Shown one piece after another: positions 33,497 to 47,301 of a DNA stretch of 64,000 bases. The stretch's first letter is position 1, and each line of letters opens with the position of its first letter. Location: the NCBI GenBank assembly GCA_025200525.1, contig CM045768.1, forward strand, positions 44,859,022 through 44,923,021, written 5' to 3'. The notes under the pieces are model-generated. The model was not told where the DNA came from and did no database searches. It was given only the letters and a program-made list of their open reading frames with translations. This DNA is from Camellia lanceoleosa (Eukaryota; Streptophyta; Magnoliopsida; Ericales; Theaceae). The position numbers and the translations under genes are program-made.

Positions 33497-34149
33497 CTAT
33501 GCCCCAAATTTATTTGCTTTAATCAATATTTTCAAGTTTTCTTTATGAATGTAATAAAAGCAACTTCAATTTGTATTCAAGAATAGAAGAGCTCTGTACT
33601 GAAATCAATGTAATTCAAGGTTGTGGGTACTGAAAATTTTCCGTTTGGTCTAAAAATGGTCTAAGTCATAAAAAGATTAATTTGAGCAAAATCAACTTTT
33701 ATTAAAACTTTTCAAAACCATTTTCGATATGGATTAAAATTGGACATGTTCGAGATCTATCACTGAGATGTACAACCCCGGATCCTCAGCAACTGGAAAG
33801 TTGCCCCTAGTCTGAATAGCACTGTATTGGAGATCACAAACCGAACTCTTGAATGTAGAATAGACAAAGATGACCAAACATGATCACATGGACAAAATTG
33901 ATCGGGGAAGTGTTTATGGCTAGACTTCAAAATGAAGTTGCCTACGTATCCCAAGGATGGGAATCAAGCCTTACGTAGTTCGGCTCGGGTTCACTTGTGT
34001 ATTAACTCTCTCCTTTTGCGCTCTAACTTTTGCCAAGGCCACAATTTCTGAGTTTTCAACCTTGCGAGCTCAGTTTTTATTATTTCAAATTTTCTGTGCT
34101 CTAACTTTTGCCTAGGTCGCCCTTTCGGGTTTTCGGCCTAGTGAGCCAC
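33497..34149. other. spacer between antisense cargo and pol, no gene seen
   Basis: This is the converging 3' ends of the plus-strand DUF7745-like gene and the minus-strand pol. It contains AT-rich trailer sequence and the phrase TTGTGCTCTAACTTTTGCC-like twice (near 34015 and 34093). No domain seen. Confidence 0.5.
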
Positions 34150-35206
34150 TCAGAGAAAGTATTTCTTCAACTTGTCCATGTTGATTGGCTGTGAGAACTC
34201 TAGGCCATCTAGGTCCATCAGAACGACAGCTCCACCCGACCAGACAGACTTGATGATGTAAGGACTAGTCCAATTGGGTCTGAACTTGCCCCTAGGGTCG
34301 TGGATGGGAGCTCGGTTGTCTTTAAGCACTAGATCCCTTTCTTTCAAATTCCTAGACTTAACCTTCTTGTTGAAAGCCCTAGCAATTCGTTGTTGATAAC
34401 CCTGAACATGATACAGTGCTTTCAGCCTCCTCTCATCGAACAACATGAGTTCTTCGAACCTACTTTGCTGTCAATCTGCCTCAACTATCTGACACTCAGC
34501 CAATACCCGCAATGACGGAACCTCAACTTCGATAGGCAAAACAACCTCCATCCCATAAACCAAGGAATACGGAGTCGCCCCAGTAGAAGTTCGAATTGAA
34601 GTCTGGTAGCCCCATAAAGCAAATAATGACTTATCCGCCATCCTAGGTTTCCACCATCTTCTGCAGAATGTGCTTGATGTTTTTGTTGGCGGCCTCAACT
34701 GCTCCATTGGTCTGCGGCCAATATGTGGATGACTTATGAAAAGCCACATTATACTTCTCTAATAAGTCGATCACCTCCTTCTTGAAGTGAGAGCCATTAT
34801 CCGAAATAATCTCGTTCAGGACCCCGTAACGACAGATGATGTTGTTCCTGATGAACTTGGTGACATGCGAAGCCTTCAACACCGCATAAGACTAGGCCTC
34901 AACCCACTTTGTGAAGTAGTCTATCGTTACCAGAATGTACTCATGCCCGTTGGACCCCTTCGGAGTGACAGCCCTGATTACATCAATCTCCCAAACTGAA
35001 AATGGCCATGGCGAAGTCATGTTGTATAGTTTCGACGGTAGAATGTTCATGCAGTTTGGATGGATCTGACATTTGTGGCATCGCTGGACAAAGCTAATAC
35101 AATCCTCCTCTATGATGGACCAATAATAACCCTGTCTAAGGATTTTCCGAGCTAGCATCACCCCATTCATATGCGATCCGCACTCTCCTCCATGGATGGC
35201 CTCCAT
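34150..35206 (-). pseudogene. Tat integrase
   Basis: The minus strand encodes an HHCC zinc domain (H and H near 35170-35195, C-x2-C in QRCHKCQIH near 35070). The catalytic core follows: WEIDVIRAV, VTIDYFTKWVEA, ISDNGSHFKKE, then [12 protein letters not shown], giving the D-D-35-E triad. The C-terminus (KVKSRNLKERDLVLK, GKFRPNWTSPYIIKSV) is a GPY/F-type module with no chromodomain, as in Tat and Athila. Stops at about 34890 and a frame change near 34650-34750 break it. It would join element DNA to the chromosome. Confidence 0.88.
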
Positions 35207-35361
35207 TAGGCGCTTGGATTCTTCAGTATCGACACACAGCTTATGTATCCTGAGATGACCTCTCTTGTACAGTTTACCTCCATAGACGATGAACTGAGCA
35301 GCTATTCTTTGAATTGCCCTCTTATCTTTGGCATTTGCCTCTGGTGGATATGCCTATTTTT

Positions 35362-36294
35362 TCAAGAAGTTCCAGACATCATAATACCAGGGATTTTATC
35401 TTGTACCTCATCTATGGCAGCAATCATCCCGTAGGCCGGCATGAATTTCTGTTCGATAATGATCAGACATATTCGGACTCCAAAAGGGATGTCTATCATG
35501 GAAGATAGAGTTGCTAATGAATCTGCGAACCTGTTGTTCCCTTTTAACAGATGAGCGAAATTCAACTTCTCAAATCGAGGAATTAGCACATCTAAGGTTT
35601 GGTGATAGATTCTTATCTTTTCCTCTCTAACTTTCCAATCTCCTTTAGCTTGAGATACAACAAAGTTCGAGTCCCCGATGATATCCAACTGTTTTGCCTC
35701 TAGTTCTAGGGCGGCTTATAAACCGACAATACATGCCTCATACTCTGCCTCATTGTTTGATACTTTGAACTGGAGCTTGAATGCTAGAGGTATATGGGAA
35801 TTGTCGGGCGTTATCAGCAACACCCCTATCCCATACCCGTATTGGTTTGACACTCCGTCAAAGTACATCGTCCAGGTTTCTTCTTCAACGTGCAGAATGG
35901 CCTCGTCTGGGAATAGGTACTCAACTGCTTCATCCCCTTCAAATGGGTGATCGGCTAGGAACTCCATTACCGCTCTCCCTTTCACTGACTTGCGCGTCAC
36001 GTACTTCAGATCGAATTCGAAAAGCAGAAGCAACCAATGGGCTAGCCTACCCGTAAGTGCTGGCTTCTCGAAGAGACATTTGATAGGATCTAATCTGGAA
36101 ACCAGTATTACGGAGTGAGCTAACAGGTAGTGCTGCAGCTTCCTGGTAGCCCATACCAAGGCCAGACAAACCTTCTCCAACGGAGTGTAGCGGGTCTCGT
36201 ACTCCAGCATTTTCTTGCTCAAGTAGTAGATAGCTCTCTCCACTTTGTCCTCAGACTCCTGTGCGAGCATGCAGCCCATCGTAGTTTCAGTCAC
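35362..36294 (-). pseudogene. Tat RNase H plus archaeal-type RNase H
   Basis: The first RNase H reads TTMGCMLAQ, IYYLSKKMLEYETRYTPLEK and a YLLAHSVIL stretch. It is followed, after KGRAVMEFLADHP, by a second domain: WTMYFDGVSNQYGYGIGVLL, NNEAEYEACIVGL, LDIIGDSNFVVSQ and the FADSLATL end. This supplies the D, E, D and D of the archaeal-type RNase H. The second copy is a hallmark of the Tat lineage. An in-frame stop follows EACIVGL near 35715. Confidence 0.88.
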
Positions 36295-36504
36295 TCAAAG
36301 ATACAGAATCAACGGTTTCCCCAGCTTAGGCAGTGACAACATAAGTGGATTCTGTAGATATTGTTTGATTTGTTCAAAAGCAGCTTGGCATCGGCCGTCC
36401 CATTAGAACTTCATTCCTTTCTTCAGGAGACCAAAGAGTGGTTCACAAGTCAAGGTTAATTTAGCAATGAACCGTCTTATGAATTGCACTTTACCCAGAA
36501 AGCC

Positions 36505-37330
36505 TCACATCTCCTTTTCAGTCCTTGGTGGTGGCATTTCTAAGATGGCCTTGATTTTGGAAGGATCGACCTCGATACCTCTCTGTGTGATTAAGAACCC
36601 CAGCATTTTCCCTACTGTAACACCAAACGTACATTTTTTAGGATTCAACCACAACCGATACTCTCTGATTCGTTGGAAGAATTTCTGCAAGGCGATGTAG
36701 TGGCCCTCTCTTTCCTTGGACCTGACAATCATGTCGTCTACGTACACCTCCACCTCTTTATGGATCATGTCATGCAATATCGCGGTCGCAGCCTGTTGAT
36801 ATGTAGCCCCAGCATTCTTCAGCCCAAACGACATCACCCTATAACAATAGGTCCCCCACGGGGTGCTGAAAGCGGTCTTCTCTCGGTCTTCGGGTGCCAT
36901 CGGAATCTGATTGTAGCTAGAAAACCCATCCATGAACGAGAGCAGCGCATGCCCTGCAGTGAAGTCCACTAACTCATCGATATACGGCAGAAGAAAGTCG
37001 TCCTTCGGACTGGCTTTGTTCAAATCCCTGAAGTCCACACATACCTGAATTCTTTCATCTTTCTTTGGCACTGGAACTATATTGGCCAACCAAGTTGGGT
37101 ATTTGGATACCAGCAGGAACCCTGCATCAATTTGCTTGATGACCTCTTCTTTGATCTTGAGAGCCTAGTTTGGGCGGATCCTTATGAGTTTCTACTTAAT
37201 AGGTCGGGCCTCTGGGTCAAGAGGGATCCGGTGTTGTACAATCTCAGGATCGATTCTAGGCATGTCTTCGTAGGACCATGTGAAAACATCTTTGAAATCT
37301 TTTAACAAAGTGACTAAGCGCTCACGCTTC
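36505..37330 (-). pseudogene. Tat reverse transcriptase
   Basis: From about 37330 the reading covers a DFKDVFTWSYEDMP-type entry, then IVPVPKKD, VCVDFRDLNKASPKDDFLLP, FSSYNQIPM and FSTPWGTYCYRVMSFGLKNA. The catalytic YVDD box lies at 36733-36744, followed by NPKKCTFGV. It is collinear with protease and RNase H. Two stops lie near 37165-37195, upstream of the ATG-like codon at 37089. It would make DNA from element RNA. Confidence 0.9.
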
Positions 37331-38080
37331 TCTAAAGACAACGTGGACCCAATCTAGACCAGCCGCGGGTCCTTCTCAATACCAACATTAATTTGGGTGA
37401 TTTCATCAACCAAGGGTTTTACAAACCTCTCCTGCTTTTGATCAAGCAAAAATTTCAAAACTGGAGGGATTTCTTCCTCGTTGTTTTCATCAAAATTTTG
37501 AAAGTCCTGATTAATGCAATAAATTAAGGGCACAGAAAAGTACTCGAAGGTCACAGCCGCACAATTCTCGTTAATCACTTCTAAGTTGCCTAATTCCTCT
37601 GTTACAACAGACTCAAAGGAAAAAGAAAAAGACGACCTAGACAAGACTGTGGCATTCAGGTTGTCACCCCCAAGAATACCGGACTAAGACTCAGACAGTC
37701 TGGAACCTGATTTTGACTCCATGGACTCAATCGAATCAGATTCCGGCTCACTACCTAACCCGGTGCTGCTCGATACGAATCCCTTCTCGTATTGCCAGAC
37801 GAGGGAGGGTGCAATGGATGCATCGAAGATGTTTGAAGATAGGCTCACAGTCGTTTCATTCCCGATCATGGACACCGAGAAATTATCTCCCAAACACTCA
37901 TGTACAATCGGAGGATCTGAAAGTAGACAAGCCAGTGCTACCTCTATTTCAATCTCTGTGCTCTCGGAATCCTCCTCGCTGCACTACTCAACCTCAGCTG
38001 GTGGGTCTGTTTGCTCCTCGGCAACATCATCCCCAGACAATTGCAAATCAAAGAATATCTCAAACCCCAGAACCGCCTTT

Positions 38081-39084
38081 TCAAGATTTAGCCATGGCTC
38101 TGGGAAGCCGCAAAATGGGAAGTCTTCCCCTCCCCCTGGGGACAAAGCGTCCGTTCAAGGTGCCTTGAATGAGCTGGTGCACCAAGTCATTAGGTTTCCC
38201 GGTTTGCTTGGCTCTGGCCCTTCTGGCCATCTCTTTGCCTTTCTTCACCCAATCCTCCTTGGTAGGCAGATAACCTAAACCAAAGGTATGCGGGTTATGC
38301 GGCACTTTGGCCGGTGCTACAACGCCATTCCAGCCACTTTTCCCTAATCCCATCCCGGAGATGTGCTGGAGCTTGTTCATGAGGTACACGGACTGTGCAC
38401 TGACATATAACCCCTCGTCAATAGCTAATATGTTCTGTACAACTCGAGCCTCAACTAGGGTAAACCCTAACAAAAACACATCCTCTGTGCCATATTCGAT
38501 CTCCAGAACCGGTATAGACACCTCTGGCGGCGGATGGATTGAAGAATTCCCAAAAACAATAGCCATTCCCTTCCCGTAGGGGTACTTCAGCATTTGATGC
38601 AGGGTGGAAGAGACTGCCTTCACCTGGTGCAGCCACGGCTGCCCTAAGAGTAAGTTGAAGGTTGCAGGAAAGTTCAAAACATGAAAGTCAATATTCTGTT
38701 GTCCTGGACCAACCTGAGTCTGAATCTGCACAGTCCCCATCACTTCTCTGCTGGTATTGTCATATGTCAGATCACAGGCGAGGGTACAAAGTCTGCGGGC
38801 TTCAACCCGATTGCATATGCCGTCCTCGACGGACACACGTTGATAGTGGATCCCGTGTCAACAAGAACTATTGGTATCCATTTATCTCTACATTCCACAG
38901 AGATGTAGAGAGGTTTGTTATGATTTGCGCCCTCTGGCGGCAGCTCCTTGTCAGTGAAGGTCAACGTCGGGGAAGCTCCTCTTGGAAAGACCAATCCTAC
39001 TAGCTGCTTAGGTGTGGTGTCAATTGAAAGTTTGGCCCTGTCCATCGCAGAAAGGACAGATTGTCTATGAACTCTTGAAGCCAT
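38081..39084 (-). pseudogene. Tat aspartic protease with G-patch-like tail
   Basis: The catalytic triplet is VLVDTGST (D at about 38857-38859), preceded by a KPLYISVECRDKWIP strand. After a frame change near 38800 the fold continues (VMGTVQIQTQVGP, FNLLLGQPWLHQVKA near 38627-38660). Further on, LQHISGMGLGKSGWNG at about 38266-38374 is a G-patch-like glycine motif followed by FGLGYLPT. The protease would process Gag-Pol. The G-patch motif is an RNA-binding type known in some retroelement proteases. Confidence 0.82.
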
Positions 39085-40278
39085 AAGCAGTCCCTAGATG
39101 GAGATGTCTACTTGTATTTTCTTAAGCTGTTTCAGCACAGCCTCCTCTTCGAGTAACTTTTCTTTCTGCTTCTCTGCCTCCTTGTCCTTCCCAGACGCCT
39201 CTGGTTGATCCAGGTGTGGGGGCTTGAAATACTGCCCACTCTTGGTTATGTGGTCCACTTCCCTAATATACCAGGTGTCATCCGGCTGGTTATTCCCCCA
39301 GTCTTCGTCGGTATGGGCAAGACATAGGTCATCATCTTCCTACCACATACCGTCAACCATCGACAAGCAGCTATCTGGTTCTGTTGCATCTATTCCTGTG
39401 CGCACAGCACATTCCGTTTTTGTGCTCACAGTACATTTCGTTCCCACAGGGGCTTTGGCCTTCCTGGCCCTCTCCAGATCTTCGATCTTTTCCTGTTCAA
39501 ACTATTTCAGTGCAGCCTGATGCTCAGTATCCTCTGTACTCAAAGTGCTCTGATCCCGAGCAAAATTCTTAACACCGATGCTCTCCGGCGGCTCTCTCTG
39601 TTCCTCGGCCACTCCGGCCACTACTAATGTCCCCGTTTCTGGCGAACCCTGTTCTGGCTGAGACTGCTCAACAACATTCGGCTCGTCGCTGAGCCACCCA
39701 GTAGCTTCTACTGACCCTTCCAGATCAAACCAATTGACAATCACGTCCTCTGAATCCTATTCTTCAAAGAATTGCAGATTCGCGATATCCTTCTCGAGTT
39801 CCGCTAGGTCATCTAGCCCTTGATTAGGTCCATCCTCTCGAACTACATAGATCTCTACCCCAACCGGGAGCTCTACTCTTGGTCTAGACTAATTCGTTGA
39901 AGTAATATAACCGCTCGGGTTGTACTCAAAACTCGTAGATCCCTCGGGCTCTGAATCCTCATTCTTCTCTGCTCCCAAAGTGATCCCTACTCTATCTTCG
40001 ATAGTCACCACCACCGATTCTGGTTGGGTTTTGGAGATGTCCAACATGCATAAGTCAATGCTGTCAGGAATGACCACCTCCGGCTTGGATAGGTGAGAAG
40101 GGATGATATATATGCTAGGGTCCTATGACACAACCCCAGTTTGGATTAGGTTGATGCGTTTGGGAGGTGGAGCTTGGTAATGTGGTGAGAGAGGGTTGGT
40201 TGTGAAATTCGGTTTCTCTGGAGGCATAATCACCCTGTTGTTAATGAGATTTTGAATCTCTTGACACAATCGAAAGCA
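39085..40278 (-). pseudogene. Tat gag-protease linker, acidic
   Basis: The minus-strand reading stays in the gag frame with several stops (for example near 39500, 39745 and 39890). It encodes acidic, Pro-rich and E/K-rich stretches such as EPEGSTSFEYNPSGYI and KEAEKQKEKLLEEEAVLKQL. No enzymatic motif is seen. It is collinear between the gag zinc-type region and the protease. Confidence 0.65.
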
Positions 40279-41820
40279 CTAGTCAGTTTCGTAACCATGC
40301 TGTTGGTGATAGGCGCAGTGCTTCGCCGGGTTATGGGAAGGAGGAAGTTTTTCTAGTAAGGGCCGTGGCTCTTGGGGCTTCAAGTGCCCTTTTTTGATCA
40401 AAACCCCCAAATCCTTGGACAAAGGCATGTATAGTGGGGTGAAGGTTCTTTGGCCTCGGGGGGCATATCTGGCTGTTTGCGAGCTACTTTTGGACATACC
40501 GGTAAAGGGTGTAGCTGCAAGGGCTTTTGGAGTAGTGGTGGTGACCATTCCTATATCTGAAGATCTTTCAGCTGCAGCATTGCTTGTGTCTGCATTTGTA
40601 CTACGGTTGAATGTTCTCCTGGGCTGCTCTCTTTGAGGGTTAATTAGGCCTTGTTTCATTGCGTCCTCGATCTGCACCCCAATCTCATATAAATCTGCAA
40701 AGGTAGGTAGAGGGAGGACGATCATCTTTTGCATGAGCTTGGGTTGGAGGTTGCACACAACCATCCGTATCTAATCTTTATCAACGGGCCTGATGGTCAT
40801 CATCAAGGCTTTAGCCCTCCAGCGGGTCACAAAATCGGAGAAGCTCTCCTTCGGCTCTTGCTTGGTTGTCTCGAGATCATGAGTTGTGACCTCGATCTGA
40901 GTGTTGTAGGAGTATTGAGCTATGAAGGCCTCAACCATCACCTCCCAGTTCCTTTTAACAAAGTCTTCCAGTTTTGCATACCAAATAGCCGCTACACCCG
41001 ACAAGGTCTAGCCAAAAAGAGAAAGTCAAGAACTGAAAGGCCCATCGGCCTTAGTATATCCAAGAACAACGCAGTGCACCATAGGATCCTCGCACCCATC
41101 AAAGCGATCTATGTGCGACATCTTAAACCGGTCGAGTCGGTATATCCATCCTCTATATCCGGAATGGAATGAACTCCTTGAGACTTCTTGAAGAGCTTTT
41201 CTAGCTTGCTCACTTTTAACGCCGTGGGATCCACTTCGAACTCAAACAGTGAATCCACCAGGTTAGTGGGCGTTTTGGATAGCTGGGGTAGGATTGGGGG
41301 CGGAGCTGACCTCGTTGGAATGTCCGTATTTTCCTGGAGATTTGGCGTCTTCCCGAGTATTGGAACTTTGGGTGAGGGAGGACGTGTGTGCGAAGCAGAT
41401 GCCCCAGTTTGCTGCTGTAGTTTGGCAATTAACTTTGCCTATTGGGTCACTACCTCGGCTTGACGTGCAGACACTTCTGCCTGACGGGCAGCATCCTGCT
41501 GCATGGCTTGCATACTTTCCTGGAGCTGACGCATCATCTCTTTTCATACACACACCAGTCGATCTATCTCGAATAACCGTATATGTTCCCTCTCTGGGAG
41601 AAATAGAACTCGATCCTCATCAGATTTCGGTGGGGTAGACAAAGCCCTCTCGAATCGATCACGAATCGATATCCTCTGCCTAACTGCCCTCCGTCTAGTA
41701 ATCGGGGGTAATGAGTAGTACACTGGTTGTCCGTCTATCAGATCCTCGGATTGATGAAGCCTGCGACCTCTAACCTAGAGTGCTTGGGGAATATCTGCTT
41801 GGTCGGATGCAATAGTGCTA
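40279..41820 (-). pseudogene. Tat gag
   Basis: The N-terminal part (about 41820-41300) has RQRISIRDRFERAL, then a coiled coil MMRQLQESMQAMQQDAARQA, then Pro-rich sequence and EVDPTALKVSKLEKLFKK. The retrotransposon gag core follows at 40771-41004 (SGVAAIWYAKLEDFVKRNWE, ITR-like FSDFVTRWRAKA). After that come MIVLPLPTFADLYEIGVQIE and the HCAYHQQHGYETD end near 40290, a CCHC-like remnant. Stops and frame changes are present near 41020 and 41060-41200 and at 40768. It would form the particle that packages element RNA. Confidence 0.8.
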
Positions 41821-42527
41821 AACTACCTTGCAAAAAGATAAATAAAGCATAATAAGGAAATAAACAACCAAAACGTGCAGTGTGCTATGTTATGAGCTGA
41901 ATAAATTAAATACAACACACAGTTAGCCTGACAACCCACAGTTGGCACTTGTAAGTTGAACACACTGCTCTCAATACTGATCACTACTCCCCAAATTGCT
42001 GTCCCAAAACTGATACCTTTAGGTAAAACTGATTCTCCCAAAACTGATGCCCGTAGGCCTGATACCCAGACTTGCAAACCGATGCATGCATTCCCTTTAG
42101 AGACACACTCTAAAAGCACATAGCAAGCAAATGAGAGCCAAAACACCCCTATGTTGGGGTAGGGTTTCCCTGTCTTATTTTGTCAGGAGCTAGGGTTTCA
42201 CTATGCACACAGCGGTTTCAAAACAACCTACAATCGGGTAAGCAACTTGTTCTAGCTTAGAATGGTCACTGTGGATTCCGAATATGCACAAGGTCGAATG
42301 GTCAAAAAGGGTGCCTCGGTAAAAATTGAGGTTTGTGTTCCCGTCGTGGCAGAGCCCGCAACCGATCAGCCTTATGGCACACTTTTCCAAGCAAGCCTCC
42401 GGCAAACCGTTCAGGAATAGCATACGGCAAACACGGTGTCCTAGGCGCACCAATGCAAATACAATGCAAAAAAACACATAAGTGTAAACAAAACAAAATA
42501 TTATGAGTTCGAGTCAAGTTCTCTAAG
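41821..42527 (-). other. Tat 5' untranslated leader
   Basis: Non-coding stretch between the primer site and gag. AAAACTGAT words recur near 42000-42060. Frames on the minus strand here have no domain. Confidence 0.55.
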
Positions 42528-42545
42528 TCCTCAGCAGAGTCGCCA
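42528..42545 (-). promoter_or_regulatory. Tat primer-binding site candidate
   Basis: On the minus strand TGGCGACTCTGCTGAGG lies five bases after the 5' LTR end. TGG pairs with a tRNA CCA end, and the sequence is like the TGGCGACTCTGC primer sites seen in Tat elements. Confidence 0.6.
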
Positions 42546-45500
42546 GAAACTATAGACGTGCCTGATGACTCCTGAGCTTCGCGCGCGAAGGGCGCAGAAT
42601 TCGTTTGCTCTCTGGCTACTACAAGTTCGGACTCATGTCACGGTTCTGAATCTAATCTCACAATGTGCGATGTAAGATCGATAAATCACCAAAGAGTCCA
42701 AATCCAACAAATCATTTTGGAAAACTGATTTTAATAAAGAAGTGCCAAACATGGACTGCTTTGCCAGATATAGAGTCACCACCTAAATATTTTATATTTG
42801 GGAGAATTTAGGAAACCCTGACTCATGCCGAAGGCCACGTGTCCGTCATTATCAAAGTTACCTCAGCTCAGGAACTTGGGTACGAGAGGGGAAGGTCATG
42901 CAATGAGCACCCCTGCTTGCCCGATCAAAGATCGGTCTGTACTAAGCACGATATTTTATTTTTGAAAACACATGTGTTCTTATTCTGATTATTAACCTAG
43001 AATTACTATGTGATGCGCACATCATACAAGTATAAACTAGATTGCCTAAGTTGGAACAAAACATTGCATGTTTGTTTGAAAAATGATTTGAAGTTTGCTA
43101 CTCACAAGTAAGCTAAATTCGGGATTTTGATGAATTGTTCCAATTCAAGTAATCCAACCTTCACCCACAGACATTAAGATAGTTATTTCAAGTAAGCAGT
43201 TAGCCTCATAGCAAGCATGCTTTCATGGCAACATTAACACACATGCAGTATGCTAAAGCGTAAACACTCACAGTGTACTCCGAGCCAAAACAAAGAACTA
43301 GTTAGAAATCATGCATGATCCTAGTTCATGTTAAGATGGCTAATGCAACACATGCGAAAATATAACTAAGATAGGCTCGGCTACCTAGAATGTCATGTGA
43401 AATGCAACTTGATAACATGCTGTTGAACATGTATTCAAGTAAATGTATTGAAAATACAATGCAATTAATATAATGCGCCGAGCCCGGTGCATGCAAGACA
43501 AATGAATGGATGCACGCATGTGAAGCATAAGGTATGCTAAACAAAATATGCCCTAAAACTAACCATCCTAAGCGGTTATGTAAAAAGGAGAAAGAAATAG
43601 GGGTTGGAAGACATGCATCACATACACGCACGCTTATTACAACATTGCGCCCTCTCGACGGAGGGACCAAATAAGAAGCTAACTAGCTAATCTAAGCTAA
43701 TTAAACTAATTATTACAAAACAAACTAATTAACTAATCCTAGTCAACTAATTATTACAAAACAACTTGAAATAGCTAAACGCATTAACTATTAAAGCATA
43801 AAACGAATGCCTAATCTAGCTAAGTAAAGAAGCTAAATAAAGCAGTAAAACATGAGGTTTTCAGAGGGAGAAGACTGGATGCATGCTCGATTGTCTCGTT
43901 CGGAAATCCGTCGCGATGCCCCAATTTGCCTCTGTTTGCAATTGTCCTCAGAACCTTGCACCAAGCTCCAGAAAGCTTCCAACTCACCTTGGAGACCTGT
44001 GGGAGGTTGGCCGACCACCTAGGGATGCCACCAGCCACTGGCCGATCACTTTCTGTGCTGAAAACTAGAAAAAGTGGTCGGCCAGCTAGTTTTTCTGGCT
44101 GGCCGACTAGTTGTTGCTGCCAAACTCCAGTTTTCTGCAACAGAGAGTACGAAAGGGCATGGCAATGTATTTGCAAGATATGTGTGCATAACCACCCTCC
44201 CTATCATTTCATGAGCTCAAGGGAGTGTGGTTCTCGATTCTCGGGCCACCAATCGCGCATTTCAATGCGTGATGGCCGAGAAGTCAAATTGCACAATTCA
44301 ATATAAAATGAATGCACAAGTAAACACATAGAGCCTAAAACTCTATCATGCTTGATCAATAGCGTCGGCGACCAAGAATTGAGGCACGTTTCATCACTTC
44401 AAGTTTGAAATGTCCCTCGTTTCTCGTGCTTGGATTACTACTTAATCCAAACAATAATACAACAACATGGCATACTCAATGTAAACGACATGGCATACTC
44501 AATGCAATGTGACATGATCAACTTAACAAAGCTAATGACATGCGAACAATGCTAATGCATGCATGCACAATGCAATGCTACAAGGGCAACTTAGCAATGT
44601 TAGGAACATGCATACTCAATGCAAAGAAACAACTTAGCATACACAATGCAAATAACTACATGGCATGCACAATGCAATGTAAGATGGCATACTCAATACA
44701 ATGAACAATAAGCATGCGAACAACATGTAAAGAAACGTGCTAAATGGACTTAAACCAAAAGAGGGTAGACCTCAGTCATGCCCAAATCAGTGGCCAATGG
44801 TGATAAAATTAAGGCACAAAATACAAAACATGCATGTACAATGCATTGGCCAACCAAGTAAGCCTAAAAGCACAACCCTCAAGAAGACTTAAGGAGTGAC
44901 AAATGCAAAAGTGTAAAAACACTAAATGCACTAAAATTAAGTAAGAAATGATGTCAAATCATTCAAACAAAGCAAGCATGGCATGCAAAGGTCCTAAAGC
45001 ATGAAAGCTAATAAGGAGGACTACAAAGGAGGTATGTAATACATGGCACGAATGCATGAAACCAAACATGGACAGAGCTAAAATGGGTCAAAACAAAGAC
45101 CTAAACATGCTGAGGTAGGGGCTCAAAGACCTAGGCATGCAAGCATACAAGCTAAGCCATAAAAGAGGCAACAATGCACAACACTCAAAGGCACTTAAAG
45201 AGTGAATGAAGTGGGAACATGGCAATGTGATAAGCTCTGAAATGTCATGTTAAGTAATGCCAAATCATGTACACAACACAAATGAAGCATGCTATGGTGC
45301 CCGAAGCTTGAAGCTAGCATAGGCACTTGTACTACAACTATGCAAAACATGAAACATGTGATCAAGGCAACCCAAAATAGTCCTAGAACATGTTAAAATG
45401 AGTCTAAAACATGCATGGAAGGAAGCCAAAACAAGCTAGCATGAATGGCATAAGGCATGGTGAATGCAAGGCAAATATGGTGGTTTACACTACACCTATT

Positions 45501-47301
45501 AAGACCAAGCATGGAATGACTTAAACAACAAAAATTAGAGTTATATCATGGCATAATAACCCCAAATAAACACTGAAATGATAGCTCGCAAACTTAGGCA
45601 TGAAGGCATACGCAATAACCTATTTTTAAGACATAAAGGACCAACCATCCAACACATTGAATAAGTAAAAGATGCAAGTGTATGGCCACAAAACATGCAC
45701 TGAAATAACATAACAAATGATCCCAAGTCATTCAAATAGGCCAAGCAATGCATGCTAGTGGACTCGATACACAAAGCTAACAAGCTAAAATGCACTATAG
45801 CTATACAAAGCATGGCATGCATGACCAAAACAATCAAAATTAGAGCTAGAGCATGCTAAAACATGGACAAAAGCTTCTTGAAGTTAAGCCAAAATCATGC
45901 TAGAATGACATGTCAAAGCATGATACATGTTAGGCTATTTCATGGAATTGCACTACAAGTGCATGAAGCATGCAAGCGCCAACCAAACCAAACCAAAATA
46001 GAGGTATGATATGGCAAAATACTACCAAAAACATGCTGAGATGGACTCAAATGAAGCTAGAATGACATGCTACTTCATGAAGCATACAAGACTAGTTTGT
46101 GTGATTTACACTACAAGCGTACAAGGCATGTAAGGGGTGACCAAACCAAACCAAAACAGTGGTATGACATGCTGAAATAACCCCAAATACATGCTAAGAA
46201 CAAGCCAACACAAGCTTAACAAACATGCTCAAACATGAGGCATATGAAACAAGTATTCAAAATACAAGGAGAGGGGATGACCCTCTCCTATTTAGGACTC
46301 CAAAACCACCTTTCCCCCACTAAAAATCCTCTAGATTTCAGTGGTAGAAAGGTTATGCAAAGGCTACAACAAGAGCCTAAAGGGATGGCTCAAAACAAGG
46401 CCTAAGAGGGGGTAAACAACCCCAAATACAAAAGTGACCTTAAACAAAGATCTTAAGCACTAAAATTCAGAACTTTTTGTAGTTAAGAGTTAAGCTTAAA
46501 ACAGCATGCAAATAAGGCTCAAAGCTTAAGCAAAAATGGGGGATTTAAGGGTTAGAAACTCACCCTTGAAGACCACCTTTAAAGCTGCAACTCCAGCAAG
46601 TTTTTCAAGCTCAAACTAACCCAAAAACACCAAAACCAGCTCCTAAGCACCTCAGCAACAAAATGATGGTGTTTGAATGTGTGTTTGTGTGCAAAAGTGA
46701 GACAAAATGACACTTTAAGGCACAAAACAAGAGCAAAAGAGAGATATAGATACAAGTGTGTATGTATAACTCAAACCACACATTTTTGAACCTGGAGGAG
46801 GGAGGAGGAGCCTCTCTCTTATAGAGAACAAAAGCTAAAGCTTCTCAAGGAAGCTAAGCTTCAAGGCCATCCCTCCATACACGTGTATGGAGGATGGTTC
46901 TAGTGCTCTCCAACTGTGCTAGCTGGCCAAAAATATCTCCAGAAAGGTGACAAAAAGCAGCCGACCACTTGAAGTGGTCTCCAACAACAAAACTGGTCGG
47001 CCAGGGGTAGGAGAGGCCTGTACACTGAAAACAAGCAAATGGTATGGTGGCTGACCAGAAAAGGTGGCCCAAAGACCAAAAAAGCCAGTTATTTGACCAA
47101 AAAATTGGTTGGCAAGAGGAAAAGTGGTCTCGAAGGAGAAAAAATGGTCTCCCACCCTTGTACCACCTTCTAAACGAGGAAACCAAGGTTTGTACCAAAA
47201 ACAAACCAAAACGGATGCAAGACGAGAGATCGGGAGAAAAAGCACGCAGTCGAAAGCCTCGAAAACTAGTCTACTGGCATCAAAAGTGGTATACGACCAC
47301 A

